Shown one piece after another: positions 8,483-17,262 of a stretch of 64,000 nt of DNA. Each line of letters begins with the position of its first letter. The first letter of the stretch is position 1. The DNA comes from UBA5436 sp050951845 (lineage in GTDB: Bacteria > Bacillota > Clostridia > Saccharofermentanales > DTU023). The stretch is from positions 372,001 through 436,000 of the forward strand of contig JBMNJV010000001.1 of NCBI GenBank assembly GCA_050951845.1, read 5' to 3'. The notes beneath the pieces are model-generated. The model was not told the origin of the DNA and ran no database searches. It saw nothing but the letters and a program-made list of their open reading frames with translations. Position numbers and translations under genes: made by a program.

Positions 8483-9469
8483 ATGAGCGAAGTAAAAACA
8501 AAAAGTAGATTTATGAGTACCAAGGGTGCAAGATCCGTCATGACAGCTTTTGTCGGTTTTGTTGCACTTTTTATAATATTTAGTGTTCTCAGTTCAAACT
8601 TCAGAACACCTGCAAATGTTCAGAATTTACTTAGACAGATTGCACCTATTTTAATTATTGGTTTAGGCCAAGGTTTCGTATTGCTGACCGGGAATATTGA
8701 CCTCTCGATCGGTTCAGTTGTCGGTATGGTTTGCATGACTGCCGGAACTCTGATGACAAACGGAATGAATCCTTTATTTGCAATACTTCTGGCTTTGGCC
8801 ATGGGCCTGGTTGTAGGTGTTTTGAACGGAATTTTGGTTGCGAAATTTAAATTGCCTGCATTTATCGGCACATTAGGAACAATGACTTTGGCAAGAGGAA
8901 TTGCACAGCTTGTAAACAATAACAGAAACACAGATTTTATCGGAACTGAGGCACAATGGTTCAGAGACAGTTTCTATTATGGCGACATTCTTAAAGTATA
9001 TAATGCTTTCTGGCTGGGTTTAATTCTTTTAGCTGTTTTCTATTTTGTTTTAAGCAAAACCAAATATGGCAGACATGTCTATGCCGTTGGCAGCAACATT
9101 AACGCTGCCAGACTTTCCGGTGTAAAAACAGATAATATTATTTTGTCGACCTATGTTGTAAGTTCCTTCTGCGCATCTATGACAGGATTAATGTTACTGG
9201 CATCTGCCGGAATGGGAACAATGGATGCCGGCGGCAGTTATGAAATGTACGCTGTCGCAGCATGCGTTATCGGTGGTATTTCAACTTTAGGCGGATCCGG
9301 AATTCTGTTAGGAGTATTACCGGGTGCAGCTATTTGGGGAATTTTGCAAAATGGTTTACATTTTGTCGGCGCACCTGTAGCATTGCGAAATATAGTTATC
9401 GGAATAATCGTAATCCTGGCTGTTTTACTGGATATTGTCCGCGGTACTTCAGTATCAAAAAAAGGATAA
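8483..9469 (+). CDS. Sugar ABC transporter permease, RbsC type
   Basis: 328-residue integral membrane permease of the ribose/xylose/AraH family with about 8-10 hydrophobic segments. It carries the family signature stretches GQGFVLLTGNIDLSIGSVVG (about 60-80) and YAVGSNINAARLSGV (about 193-207), the latter being the cytoplasmic loop contacting the RbsA partner, and VIGGISTLGGSG late in the protein. AGGAGA precedes the ATG. It forms the channel for the importer encoded at 6974-10652. Confidence 0.93.
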   Translation: MSEVKTKSRFMSTKGARSVMTAFVGFVALFIIFSVLSSNFRTPANVQNLLRQIAPILIIGLGQGFVLLTGNIDLSIGSVVGMVCMTAGTLMTNGMNPLFAILLALAMGLVVGVLNGILVAKFKLPAFIGTLGTMTLARGIAQLVNNNRNTDFIGTEAQWFRDSFYYGDILKVYNAFWLGLILLAVFYFVLSKTKYGRHVYAVGSNINAARLSGVKTDNIILSTYVVSSFCASMTGLMLLASAGMGTMDAGGSYEMYAVAACVIGGISTLGGSGILLGVLPGAAIWGILQNGLHFVGAPVALRNIVIGIIVILAVLLDIVRGTSVSKKG

Positions 9470-9498
9470 ATCGGGAAATCAATTATAAATTATTTTGT

Positions 9499-9514
9499 TA
9501 TAACATGTGTTATA
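9499..9514 (+). repeat. Intercistronic palindrome before the binding-protein gene
   Basis: TATAACA-TG-TGTTATA, perfect 7-bp arms, 28 bp before the ATG of the solute-binding protein. It may be a weak RNA hairpin adjusting expression or processing between permease and binding protein. Confidence 0.4.
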
Positions 9515-9542
9515 TAACGCATTTTATTATTAGGAGGTAGAA

Positions 9543-10652
9543 ATGAAAAAAAGAATTTTACTTTTGCTTATGGCTTTAGTCATGAGTGTGTCGTTATTAG
9601 CTTGCAGCAAATCAAAAGATGCTGATGATGCTAAAGACAAGGATGCAAAAAAAGAAGAAGCTGCAGAAACTGAAGCTAAAAAAGAAGAAGCTGCAGAAAC
9701 TGAAGCTGAAAAAGAAGAAGCTGCGGAAACCGAAGCTGAAAAAGAAGAAGCTGCAGAAACCGAAGCTGAAAAAGAAGAAGCTGAAAAAGAAGAAGCTGCC
9801 ACAGATGAACAGATCAGTGTTATTCTGGTCACAATGGACGGCTTGGATGCCCACTGGGTCAATGTAAATGCCGGTGCAGAACAAGCTGCTGAAGAATTTA
9901 ATGTAGATTTTCAGTGGATGGCCCCGGATAAAAAAGATACCGCATTACAAATTGAGATTTTGAATAATGCTATAGCTTCAGGTCCTGATGCTTTAATTGT
10001 TGCAGCAGTTGATCCGAATGCAATTGTCGATACTTTGAAACAAGCAGATGAAGCAGGTATTAAAATCTTTTATGCTGACTCAAGAGCAGAATATGATGCA
10101 ATTGCCGCATTTGCAACAGACAATTTTGCTGCAGGTAAAGTTGCCGGTGAACAAATGCTTCAAGGTTTAGCAGAAAAAGGTATTGAAGAAGGCGATATCG
10201 GTATTGTAGCTTTCTCCAGCGCGACTCAAACATCTGTTGATCGTGAAGGCGGATTCAGAGAAGCTTTCGAAGGAAGCAATTTCAATCTGTTAGAAACACA
10301 ATATGGTGATTCAGAAGTAGCTGCTTCACAAGCTGCTGCCGAAAACTTTATCACTCAAAATGTTGTCGGAGTATACGGTAACAATGAACCGGGTGCTGTT
10401 GGTGTAGGTAACGCCGTTGCTGCCAATAAAGCCTGGGACGGTGTTGCAGTTGGCTTTGATGCATCTCAGGTTACATTAGACCAAGTTGAGCAAGGCGATT
10501 TATATTGTGTTATTGCTCAAAATCCTAAAGAAATGGGATATCAGGCAGTAAGTGCAGCCGTTAAAGTAATGAACGGTGAAGAAATTGCTGAAAAAATTAT
10601 TGATACAGGAAGTTCTGTAGTAAACAAAGATAATATCAGTGATTTCAGATAA
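9543..10652 (+). CDS. Sugar ABC transporter substrate-binding lipoprotein, RbsB type
   Basis: 369-residue lipoprotein. The signal peptide KKRILLLLMALVMSVSLLAC ends in a lipobox with the lipidated Cys near residue 20, so it is anchored on the outer face of the membrane. A charged, low-complexity linker (about 21-92) follows, encoded by four 30-bp tandem repeats (KKEEAAETEA-like units). The rest is a type I periplasmic-binding fold (about 95-369) with RbsB-like features VILVTMDGLDAHWVNVNAGAE at its start, DALIVAAVDPNA and GVYGNNEPGAVGVG. An AGGAGGT site gives strong translation. It captures the sugar for the RbsA-RbsC pair upstream. Confidence 0.92.
   Translation: MKKRILLLLMALVMSVSLLACSKSKDADDAKDKDAKKEEAAETEAKKEEAAETEAEKEEAAETEAEKEEAAETEAEKEEAEKEEAATDEQISVILVTMDGLDAHWVNVNAGAEQAAEEFNVDFQWMAPDKKDTALQIEILNNAIASGPDALIVAAVDPNAIVDTLKQADEAGIKIFYADSRAEYDAIAAFATDNFAAGKVAGEQMLQGLAEKGIEEGDIGIVAFSSATQTSVDREGGFREAFEGSNFNLLETQYGDSEVAASQAAAENFITQNVVGVYGNNEPGAVGVGNAVAANKAWDGVAVGFDASQVTLDQVEQGDLYCVIAQNPKEMGYQAVSAAVKVMNGEEIAEKIIDTGSSVVNKDNISDFR
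9648..9790 (+). repeat. 30-bp tandem repeats coding the lipoprotein linker
   Basis: Four near-identical 30-bp units starting at 9648, 9678, 9708 and 9738 plus a partial fifth, differing by a few bases. They encode Lys/Glu/Ala-rich decapeptides between the lipidated Cys and the binding domain. Such repeats can change in number by slippage. Confidence 0.85.
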
Positions 10653-10703
10653 TGAAATTATATAAACTGTTTCTTTAAATCTATGAAATAGTTTGCATTT
10701 TGG

Positions 10704-10764
10704 AGGAGAGCAAAGTCTTATTCCGGTTTTATTACCGATGTTAAGCATGCTCTCCTTATTTTTA
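10704..10764 (+). terminator. Hairpin between binding protein and the catabolic genes
   Basis: AGGAGAGCA (10704-10712) pairs with TGCTCTCCT (10748-10756), followed by TATTTTT. A small inner stem (CGGT/ACCG) sits in the loop. It is a full or partial terminator that would let the importer be expressed above the downstream enzymes. Confidence 0.65.
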
Positions 10765-10787
10765 AGTATTAAGCATAGAGGATTCTT

Positions 10788-12083
10788 ATGAAAAATAAAT
10801 TGCACGATATTATAACATCAAAACAGAAAGGACTGGCGGCAGGGGTTCCCAGTTTTTGTACAGCTAATTATTATGCTATTAAAGCAATTCTTTCCTATGC
10901 TAAAATTAATAATGTTGAAGTTTTAATTGAAGCAACTGCAAATCAGGTCAATCAATACGGCGGCTATACCGGTATGAAGCCTGCAGATTTTGCATGTTTT
11001 GTAACTGATATTGCAAAAGAGATAGATTGTCCGGCTGAATTAATTATCTTAGGCGGAGACCATCTGGGACCTTTGACTTGGACTGACCTTGATGAAGAAG
11101 AAGCTATGCCGGAAGCTGAAGAATTAGTTCGTCAATTTGTAGAAGCAGGTTTTACAAAGATTCATTTAGATACAAGTATGAAGCTGAAATCGGATCCGGT
11201 TAATGAACCTTTGGATACGAGGGTAATAGCTGAAAGAGGGGCATCTTTAATGCAAGTATGTCAAGATGCTTATAAAACCAGAAAATCATTATATCCTGAT
11301 TCAGTGAAACCGGTATTTATTATCGGCAGTGAAGTACCGATACCGGGCGGAGCTCAGGAAGAAGAATCTGTCAGTGTCACTGATCCGGAAGATTTGTTAA
11401 AAACATATAATACTTATTGTGAAGTATTTAAAGAACATGGACTAGAGGAAAGCTTATCTGATGTTATTGCGATAGTAACTCAACCCGGAGTTGAATTTAG
11501 TGATCATGGAGTTGTTGAGTATGATCGGGAGCTTGCCAAACCTTTGATGAGCACGGCAAAAAAAATGCAGAATATTGTTTTAGAAGGGCACTCTACGGAT
11601 TATCAACCGAAAATGGCTCTTAAACAAATGGTTGAAGATGGTGTGGGAATCTTAAAAGTAGGACCTGCTTTAACTTTTGCGATACGTGCCGGTCTTTTTG
11701 CATTATCAGCGATCGAACAGGAATTAATTTGTCCGGAGAAAAGTTCAGATTTTAAACAAGTGTTAATTGATTTAATGAATGCGAAGCCGGAAAATTGGAA
11801 AAAATACTATTTCGGCGATCCCGAAGAAATAGAAATTAAAAAGAAATACAGTTATTCGGATCGGGTCAGATATTATTTAAGCGATGCGAGCGTGACTGAA
11901 GCAATAAATACGTTATTTAATAATTTGGACAATACGACAATACCTTTGGGTTTACTGCATCAGTATATGCCGGAACAGTATTATAAAGTTAAAAACAATG
12001 AATTGGAGTTTAAAGCGGAAGCTTTGGTAATGGATTTTGTGAATCCGTTTATTGAAGAATATTTCTTTGCGGCAGGCGTTTAG
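10788..12083 (+). CDS. GatZ/KbaZ-family protein (tagatose-bisphosphate aldolase non-catalytic subunit family)
   Basis: 431-residue TIM-barrel protein of the GatZ/KbaZ family (SFCTANYYAIKAIL, VLIEATANQVNQYGGYTGM, ILGGDHLGPLTW, KIHLDTSM, VLEGHSTDYQ). In E. coli, GatZ and KbaZ stabilise the class II aldolases GatY/KbaY and are not catalytic themselves. No GatY/KbaY partner is encoded in the window. Some members of this superfamily (for example tagaturonate/fructuronate epimerase-like proteins) act alone as C4-epimerases of ketoses, and conserved Asp/His residues here would be compatible with metal binding. Placed directly before D-lyxose isomerase and xylulokinase, an independent epimerase role is a reasonable inference but unproven. 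Confidence 0.82.
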   Translation: MKNKLHDIITSKQKGLAAGVPSFCTANYYAIKAILSYAKINNVEVLIEATANQVNQYGGYTGMKPADFACFVTDIAKEIDCPAELIILGGDHLGPLTWTDLDEEEAMPEAEELVRQFVEAGFTKIHLDTSMKLKSDPVNEPLDTRVIAERGASLMQVCQDAYKTRKSLYPDSVKPVFIIGSEVPIPGGAQEEESVSVTDPEDLLKTYNTYCEVFKEHGLEESLSDVIAIVTQPGVEFSDHGVVEYDRELAKPLMSTAKKMQNIVLEGHSTDYQPKMALKQMVEDGVGILKVGPALTFAIRAGLFALSAIEQELICPEKSSDFKQVLIDLMNAKPENWKKYYFGDPEEIEIKKKYSYSDRVRYYLSDASVTEAINTLFNNLDNTTIPLGLLHQYMPEQYYKVKNNELEFKAEALVMDFVNPFIEEYFFAAGV

Positions 12084-12125
12084 CTTTTCAAATAATATAG
12101 ATTATAGTCAGAAAGGGAAAATTTG

Positions 12126-12803
12126 ATGAAACGATCAGAAATAAACAATATTATTAAAGATATGGAAAAATTCTTGGAAGAACATTGTTTTGAGATTCCT
12201 CCGTTTTGTAAATGGAGTCCCGAAGAATGGCAAGAAAAGGGCAATGAATATGATGAGATAAGAAATAATCAGCTTGGATGGGACATAACAGATTGTGGTT
12301 TGGGAAAATTTGAAGAGATCGGTTTTTCATTAATAACTATACGCAACGGTAACCTGAAAGATCCCGATAATAAGAAAGTATATGCAGAAAAAGTTATCAT
12401 GCTTAAAGAAAATCAAAGTTTTCCTTTTCATTTTCACTGGTATAAAACGGAAGACATTATTAACAGAGGCGGTGGTGATTTAATTATTACTGTCTATAAT
12501 GATCAAAACGGAGCTTTTTCCGAAGAAGATGTTTTGATTTATTCCGATGGCCGGCAATATTATGTTAAAGCGGGAACAGGAGTTGTACTGAAACCGGGGG
12601 AAAGTATCACTTTATTGCCGCATCAGTATCATGCTTTCAGCGTAGTGAAAGGCAGCGGCGATGTATTGATCGGTGAAGTATCAATGTGTAATGACGATGA
12701 TAATGATAACAGATTTTATGAAGATGTCGGACGTTTCCCGGAGATAATTGAGGATGAAGAACCGTACAGATTGTTATGTAAAGAATATCCTGCTGCACCT
12801 TAA
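12126..12803 (+). CDS. D-lyxose isomerase
   Basis: 225-residue cupin of the D-lyxose ketol-isomerase family, converting D-lyxose to D-xylulose (often also D-mannose to D-fructose). The metal site is clear: PFHFHWYKTEDIINRGGGDL gives His102, His104 and Glu109, and LLPHQYHAF gives the last His (about 169). A TTG one codon upstream is in frame, but ATG 12126 is the likely start with AAAGGGA before it. It is between the GatZ-like gene and xylulokinase, so its product feeds the next enzyme directly. Confidence 0.9.
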   Translation: MKRSEINNIIKDMEKFLEEHCFEIPPFCKWSPEEWQEKGNEYDEIRNNQLGWDITDCGLGKFEEIGFSLITIRNGNLKDPDNKKVYAEKVIMLKENQSFPFHFHWYKTEDIINRGGGDLIITVYNDQNGAFSEEDVLIYSDGRQYYVKAGTGVVLKPGESITLLPHQYHAFSVVKGSGDVLIGEVSMCNDDDNDNRFYEDVGRFPEIIEDEEPYRLLCKEYPAAP

Positions 12804-12853
12804 TCTTAAACAGATCGATTTTTATTACAATTTTTAATTAAGGGGGATTATTT

Positions 12854-14371
12854 ATGGAATTATTATTGGGAATTGATATAGGAACATCCGGAACAAAAGT
12901 ATTGTTATTGAGATCAGATGGTAAAATTATTGCAGATTCAGATCGCACATATGATTTTGATCAACCTGCAAATGGCTGGACTGAACAGGATCCTGCTTTA
13001 TGGTGGAATGCCGTGAAGGAATTAATTCCTGAAATCATTCGGAATAATAATGTTAAAGCTGAGGATATCCGCGGTATCGGTATAGCCGGCCAAATGCACA
13101 GTCTGGTCATGCTGGATCAAAATGATCAGGTTCTGCGAAAAGCAATATTATGGAATGACCAGCGCACAGGAGCACAAGTTGATCAAATTAATAATATTGT
13201 GGGCGAAGCCAGACATATAGAACTGACTTCCAATCCTCCTTTAACGGGATTTACTTCACCTAAAATACTTTGGGTCAGAGAGAATGAACCGGAAATATAC
13301 GAAAAATGTTGTAAGATTTTACTGCCTAAAGATTATATCCGTTTTAAATTAACAGGCAAATATGTTTCGGATGTTTCAGATGCGTCCGGAACCGGATTGT
13401 TAAATGTTCGTGAAAGAACATGGTCGAAAGAAATTCTGGAAGATTTGGCGATTAATCCCGACTTGCTCCCTGATTTAGTTGAATCGGTGGAAGTAAGCGG
13501 TTATGTAACAAAAGAGATAGCAGATGAATTAGGTCTGGTTGAAGGTATTCCGGTTGTCGGCGGTGCCGGAGACAATGCCGGAGCCGCTATAGGTGTCGGT
13601 GCAATTAAAGATAAAACAGGATTTACAACAATCGGTACATCAGGAGTTGTATTTGTTCATTCATCTCAACCTCATACTGATGCGGAAGGCAGAGTACATA
13701 CTTTCTGCAGTGCGGTTCCGAATCAATGGCATCTGATGGGTGTAACCCTTGCTGCAGGTTCTTCATTGCAATGGTTCAGAAACAGATTTTGTCAGGAAGA
13801 ACAAAAAATTGCTGATGCCAGAGGTGTGGATGTTTATCAGGTCATGGACGAAATGGCGGAACAGATAAATCCCGGCTCTGAAAAATTAATCTTTTTACCG
13901 TATCTTTCGGGTGAACGCACACCACATCTGGATCCGAATTCAAGAGGAGTTTTCTTCGGCTTGTCTACAATACATGAAAAAGCACACTTGATCAGAGCTA
14001 TTTTAGAAGGTGTAGCGTTTTCTTTAAATGATTGCTTGTCGATACTCAGAAATCTGGAAGTGGATGCGGAAAGTATGATGTTAACCGGTGGCGGAGCTTC
14101 AAGTCCTCTGTGGCAGGAAATCATTGCCAATATATTTAATTGCACGATGAATACTTGCAAATCCAATCAAGGACCATCGTTAGGAGCAGCGATTCTTGCC
14201 GGGGTCGGTTCCGGAGTTTTCAGTGATTTAGAAGAAGGTTGTAATAAAGTTGTTCAAGTCAAGAGCACAATTGTTCCGGAAAACCAAAATGAATACTCCG
14301 ATTTTTATAAACTTTATCGGGAATTGTATCCTGCTCTGAAACAACAATACTTTAATCTGGCAAACATCTGA
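12854..14371 (+). CDS. xylB: Xylulokinase
   Basis: 505-residue FGGY kinase closely matching xylulokinases: N-terminal LGIDIGTSGTKVLL, the XylB hallmark GIAGQMHSLVMLD (xylulokinases have GQMHG/S at the ketose site), ILWNDQRT, catalytic Asp in GGAGDNAGAAIG (residue 240), and LTGGGASSPLWQ near the C-terminus. It phosphorylates D-xylulose to D-xylulose 5-phosphate for the pentose phosphate pathway. AAGGGGG precedes the ATG. Last gene of the 6974-14371 unit; its partner isomerase here is lyxose isomerase, while xylA lies at 25675 and could share it. Confidence 0.9.
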   Translation: MELLLGIDIGTSGTKVLLLRSDGKIIADSDRTYDFDQPANGWTEQDPALWWNAVKELIPEIIRNNNVKAEDIRGIGIAGQMHSLVMLDQNDQVLRKAILWNDQRTGAQVDQINNIVGEARHIELTSNPPLTGFTSPKILWVRENEPEIYEKCCKILLPKDYIRFKLTGKYVSDVSDASGTGLLNVRERTWSKEILEDLAINPDLLPDLVESVEVSGYVTKEIADELGLVEGIPVVGGAGDNAGAAIGVGAIKDKTGFTTIGTSGVVFVHSSQPHTDAEGRVHTFCSAVPNQWHLMGVTLAAGSSLQWFRNRFCQEEQKIADARGVDVYQVMDEMAEQINPGSEKLIFLPYLSGERTPHLDPNSRGVFFGLSTIHEKAHLIRAILEGVAFSLNDCLSILRNLEVDAESMMLTGGGASSPLWQEIIANIFNCTMNTCKSNQGPSLGAAILAGVGSGVFSDLEEGCNKVVQVKSTIVPENQNEYSDFYKLYRELYPALKQQYFNLANI

Positions 14372-14513
14372 ACCGTAAATTCTTTTCGGAGTGATCCAAA
14401 TTCCAAACAGGAATGAAATTATACAGGAATTGCCTGTAGTGTAGTTTTGGAGATTATACTTAAATCAGACTGTCAAGACAGTTAATAAAGGCAGATCTGA
14501 AGTGAAAAGCAGA

Positions 14514-14584
14514 CAAGGGATGTCTTAAAAATCAAAGACCGGCAAATCAAATTTTGCTGAACGTAAATTTTTGAGACATCCCTT
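14514..14584. terminator. Bidirectional hairpin between xylB and the ROK gene
   Basis: AAGGGATGTCTTAAAAA on the left and TTTTTGAGACATCCCTT on the right form arms around a loop of roughly 35 bases that itself contains a small GCAAA/TTTGC stem. The right arm touches the stop codon of the ROK gene on the other strand. The position suits a shared terminator for the converging genes, though the long loop makes it less classical. Confidence 0.5.
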
Positions 14585-15725
14585 AAATTGTAGCTATATA
14601 TTCAGAAACAATTTTTAATGCAGCGCCTTTACAACTTGAATTTTCTTTTTTATTCTTTGTGAATCTAAAGTATCTTTCGGAATCAAATACATCCAAATCA
14701 GACAATTTTTTTAAAATAATATCTTCGTATGAAGCTAAATATTCGATTATTTCTCCGGCAACTACAACATCTAAACCTAAAATCAACCTGAGATTGCTGA
14801 TACCGATACACAGATAATCCAGATACCGGTTAAATTTTTCCTGATAATCTTTATTGTATTTTAAATCTGTAAAAAACTGCTCCAACGAAATATTTAAATT
14901 ATCAGTCAGAACATCTGTACTGATGTAGGTTTGCAAACAGCCTTTTCTGCCGCAATTACATAAATTCCCGTTCGGCTGAATTATCATATGACCGAATTTC
15001 GCTGTAGTTTCATGTTGATTGGAAAAATGTTTACCGTCGATAAAGATAGCTCCGCCAACTCCGCTTGCAATATTTAAAAATGCAAAATTACTTTCGAAAT
15101 TATCAATCCGTGCCTCGACATAACTGCCGAAATAGGCATCGTTATCTACAATATAAGGATATTTGCAAAATTTACCGATTACTTCGAATGACCAGCTTTT
15201 GTCAGAGAGTGTACCGGAAAACAAAACGGTGTAATGATCATTACTTTTTTCAATTGTACCCGGTATCGAAAAACCTACTCCGTAGATCTTGGCAGGATCA
15301 ATTTGAGATGAAGATATTGCCTCGTCAATTTGTTGATTAATTTCCCTTCCGTAAGTTTCAGACAGCTCAAAAGTTTTCTTTGTTTTCCGGGAAAAGATTT
15401 CCTCGCCGATAAAGTTGATAATCGTAATAATGAAAAAAAAGCGAGTTATATAAACTCCTACAGAAAAAATGTGTGAACTGTTACACTTGTAGGCGGCAGC
15501 CTTTCTTCCTCCGGTGGAATCGAAAGTTCCTTCCTGGACAATAATATTGGCTTCTTCATAATTTCTTAAATATAAGTTAACAGTCGGAATACTTAAGGAC
15601 AAGTTATATGCCAGTTCCTGTTTAGAAACAGGACCGTTATTATAAACATAATTGAATAACTTCTTCATATTCATTTCTTTAACTTCAATAGAAGTAATGC
15701 TGGGTTTTGTTTCTGGCAATATCAT
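14583..15725 (-). CDS. ROK-family transcriptional regulator (XylR/NagC type)
   Basis: About 380-residue repressor-type ROK protein. It has an N-terminal winged helix-turn-helix (KKLFNYVYNNGPVSKQELAYNLSLS and TGGRKAAAY) and a C-terminal sugar-kinase-like fold with IASGVGGAIFIDG and the zinc motif CNCGRKGCLQTY. The first ATG in frame would add 14 residues, but the ATG at 15725 has a GGGGA site eight bases upstream, so I choose it. ROK repressors bind free or phosphorylated sugars and palindromic AT-rich operators. It is divergent from the sulfatase/importer operon, and a perfect inverted repeat covers that promoter (15935-15959), making that operon its probable target. Confidence 0.9.
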   Translation of the reverse strand: MILPETKPSITSIEVKEMNMKKLFNYVYNNGPVSKQELAYNLSLSIPTVNLYLRNYEEANIIVQEGTFDSTGGRKAAAYKCNSSHIFSVGVYITRFFFIITIINFIGEEIFSRKTKKTFELSETYGREINQQIDEAISSSQIDPAKIYGVGFSIPGTIEKSNDHYTVLFSGTLSDKSWSFEVIGKFCKYPYIVDNDAYFGSYVEARIDNFESNFAFLNIASGVGGAIFIDGKHFSNQHETTAKFGHMIIQPNGNLCNCGRKGCLQTYISTDVLTDNLNISLEQFFTDLKYNKDYQEKFNRYLDYLCIGISNLRLILGLDVVVAGEIIEYLASYEDIILKKLSDLDVFDSERYFRFTKNKKENSSCKGAALKIVSEYIATI

Positions 15726-15907
15726 ATGAATTCCCCAATCAAGTAGTAAACGGAAAATTATAATCAAAATTTTCTTTCTTTTATGAGATTATATTGTAAA
15801 TACTAAAAAAAGACAAAATTAATTATTTAAGCAAGAATTGTTGAAGATAAGAAATAAACTTGTAGATATCGACAAAGAACTAAAAAAAATCTTATGTAAT
15901 TTAGCAA

Positions 15908-15936
15908 TTGCGAATAAAACACAATCTTATTATACT
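15908..15936 (+). promoter_or_regulatory. Promoter of the sulfatase/importer operon
   Basis: TTGCGA (15908-15913), 17-bp spacer, TATACT (15931-15936). The second box matches five of six bases. Its end overlaps the inverted-repeat operator, the arrangement expected for a repressor-controlled promoter. Confidence 0.6.
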
Positions 15937-15959
15937 TTATTAAAAGGTATTTAATAAAG
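15935..15959. promoter_or_regulatory. Candidate ROK operator: perfect inverted repeat
   Basis: CTTTATTAAA (15935-15944) and TTTAATAAAG (15950-15959) are perfect 10-bp arms around a 5-bp spacer AGGTA. It overlaps the -10 box and transcription start region of the promoter and lies between the ROK gene and its likely target operon. AT-rich palindromes of this size are typical of NagC/XylR-type ROK operators. Confidence 0.65.
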
Positions 15960-16114
15960 TCATTTATCAATTTGTTTACATTTATGCAGACAACTCTCCG
16001 GATGGAAAGAAGTAGTAATAACTATTCATAATAAAATGTTTTAGAATTTTGGTTTATATAAGTCTCTTATAAAAAAATTAAAGCTGCTATTCAGTTATAA
16101 AGAAAGGATGTTCT

Positions 16115-17152
16115 ATGAAAAAAATAAGACTTGGTGTAATTGGTGCAGATAGCGGTATTGCAAAAGAGTATCATCTTCCGGCATTAGCAAAATGTGAGGG
16201 AGTTGTTTTTGAAACAGCCTGTGATATTAATCTGGAAGGGTTAGAGGTAATTAAAAAACAATATGGTTTTAACAAAATTACCACAGATTATAAAGAGATT
16301 CTTTCTGACCCGGAGATTGATGCAGTAGTTATTCTTACAAAAGTTGATCTGCATGCTGAGATGAGCATTGCGGCAGCTAAAGCCAAAAAAGATATTTTTA
16401 TGCAAAAAGCTATCGGTCTCAGTCTTGAAGAAGCGCAGGAAATTATCGACACTGCTCGTGAAGAAGGAGTAAAATTAACTATTTCATTCATGCATAGATA
16501 TTTTGATGAAAGTATCAAAGCGCACGATATTATCCAGGAAGGAACACTGGGTGATCTTCAGTTTGTCAGAATGAGAAATTCAGTAAAGAATCCGGAAAGT
16601 GTTATAGCCAGTTATGGCGGTTGTATTATGGATATCGGCAGCCATGGTATGGATCTTATTCGTTATCTGTTCGGACAAGAAGTAAAAAGAGTAAAGTCGA
16701 TGTTTCATCAAGGAAGCGGTATCGGAACCAGCGGCTGGAATTCTAATTTAAATGGTGATGAGTTGTTTGCATTCTTGCTGTATGAATTAGAAGACGGCAC
16801 AAAAGTAATACATGAAATATTGTGGTCGCACATTGCAAAGACCGATCGTTTCGAAGTAGAAATTTCCGGGAGAAGAGGCAGTTTATTAGTTCGCAATACT
16901 TTGACCGGTGCAAAATTACATCTGGGTATCGCTGAAAACGGAGTAGAGAACGGTATCGAATGGAGTAGTCCGGAAGTTGAAGAATCTTTCTTCGGACAAT
17001 ATCAACATCAATTATTTATCGATGATCTCCGTTTCGGTAAGAATGAAAGTGCAACCGGTGAAGACGGATTTGCACCTCTTGCAATCTTGGAAGCAGCTCG
17101 CAGATCCATGGAAAGTGGTAATTGGGAAGAACCTTTTAAAGTTAAAAAGTAA
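16115..17152 (+). CDS. Gfo/Idh/MocA-family oxidoreductase
   Basis: 345-residue NAD(P)-dependent sugar oxidoreductase. The Rossmann domain begins with RLGVIGADSGIAKEYHLPAL; the usual catalytic EKP motif is changed to QKA but the Lys is kept; the C-terminal domain has DIGSHGMDLIRYLFG with the conserved His and Asp. The family oxidises or reduces hydroxyl groups of inositols, glycosides and amino sugars, often creating 3-keto sugars. First gene of an operon with a TIM-barrel isomerase and a sulfatase, consistent with stepwise processing of a modified glycoside. The substrate is not evident. Confidence 0.87.
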   Translation: MKKIRLGVIGADSGIAKEYHLPALAKCEGVVFETACDINLEGLEVIKKQYGFNKITTDYKEILSDPEIDAVVILTKVDLHAEMSIAAAKAKKDIFMQKAIGLSLEEAQEIIDTAREEGVKLTISFMHRYFDESIKAHDIIQEGTLGDLQFVRMRNSVKNPESVIASYGGCIMDIGSHGMDLIRYLFGQEVKRVKSMFHQGSGIGTSGWNSNLNGDELFAFLLYELEDGTKVIHEILWSHIAKTDRFEVEISGRRGSLLVRNTLTGAKLHLGIAENGVENGIEWSSPEVEESFFGQYQHQLFIDDLRFGKNESATGEDGFAPLAILEAARRSMESGNWEEPFKVKK

Positions 17153-17262
17153 AGTTTAATAAATAAGAGGTAAATAAGAAACAATGAGAGCGAATCCGAT
17201 ATTTTTTAATTCTCTTTCAGATTTTTAACTTAACAGATCAGAATATAAAACAGGAGATAAAA

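Larger units (their letters stand above)
15726..16114. other. Divergent regulatory region, ROK to Gfo/Idh
   Basis: About 390 bp without a gene. It contains a good promoter toward the operon (15908-15936), a 25-bp perfect inverted repeat over it (15935-15959) and a leader of about 170 bases. I found no small gene or known riboswitch fold. Confidence 0.5.

Noticed and set aside
9530..9884. Antisense frames rich in Ser/Ala/Phe opposite the lipoprotein linker
   Set aside because: They are shadows of the 30-bp repeats in the real gene; low complexity, no ribosome site.
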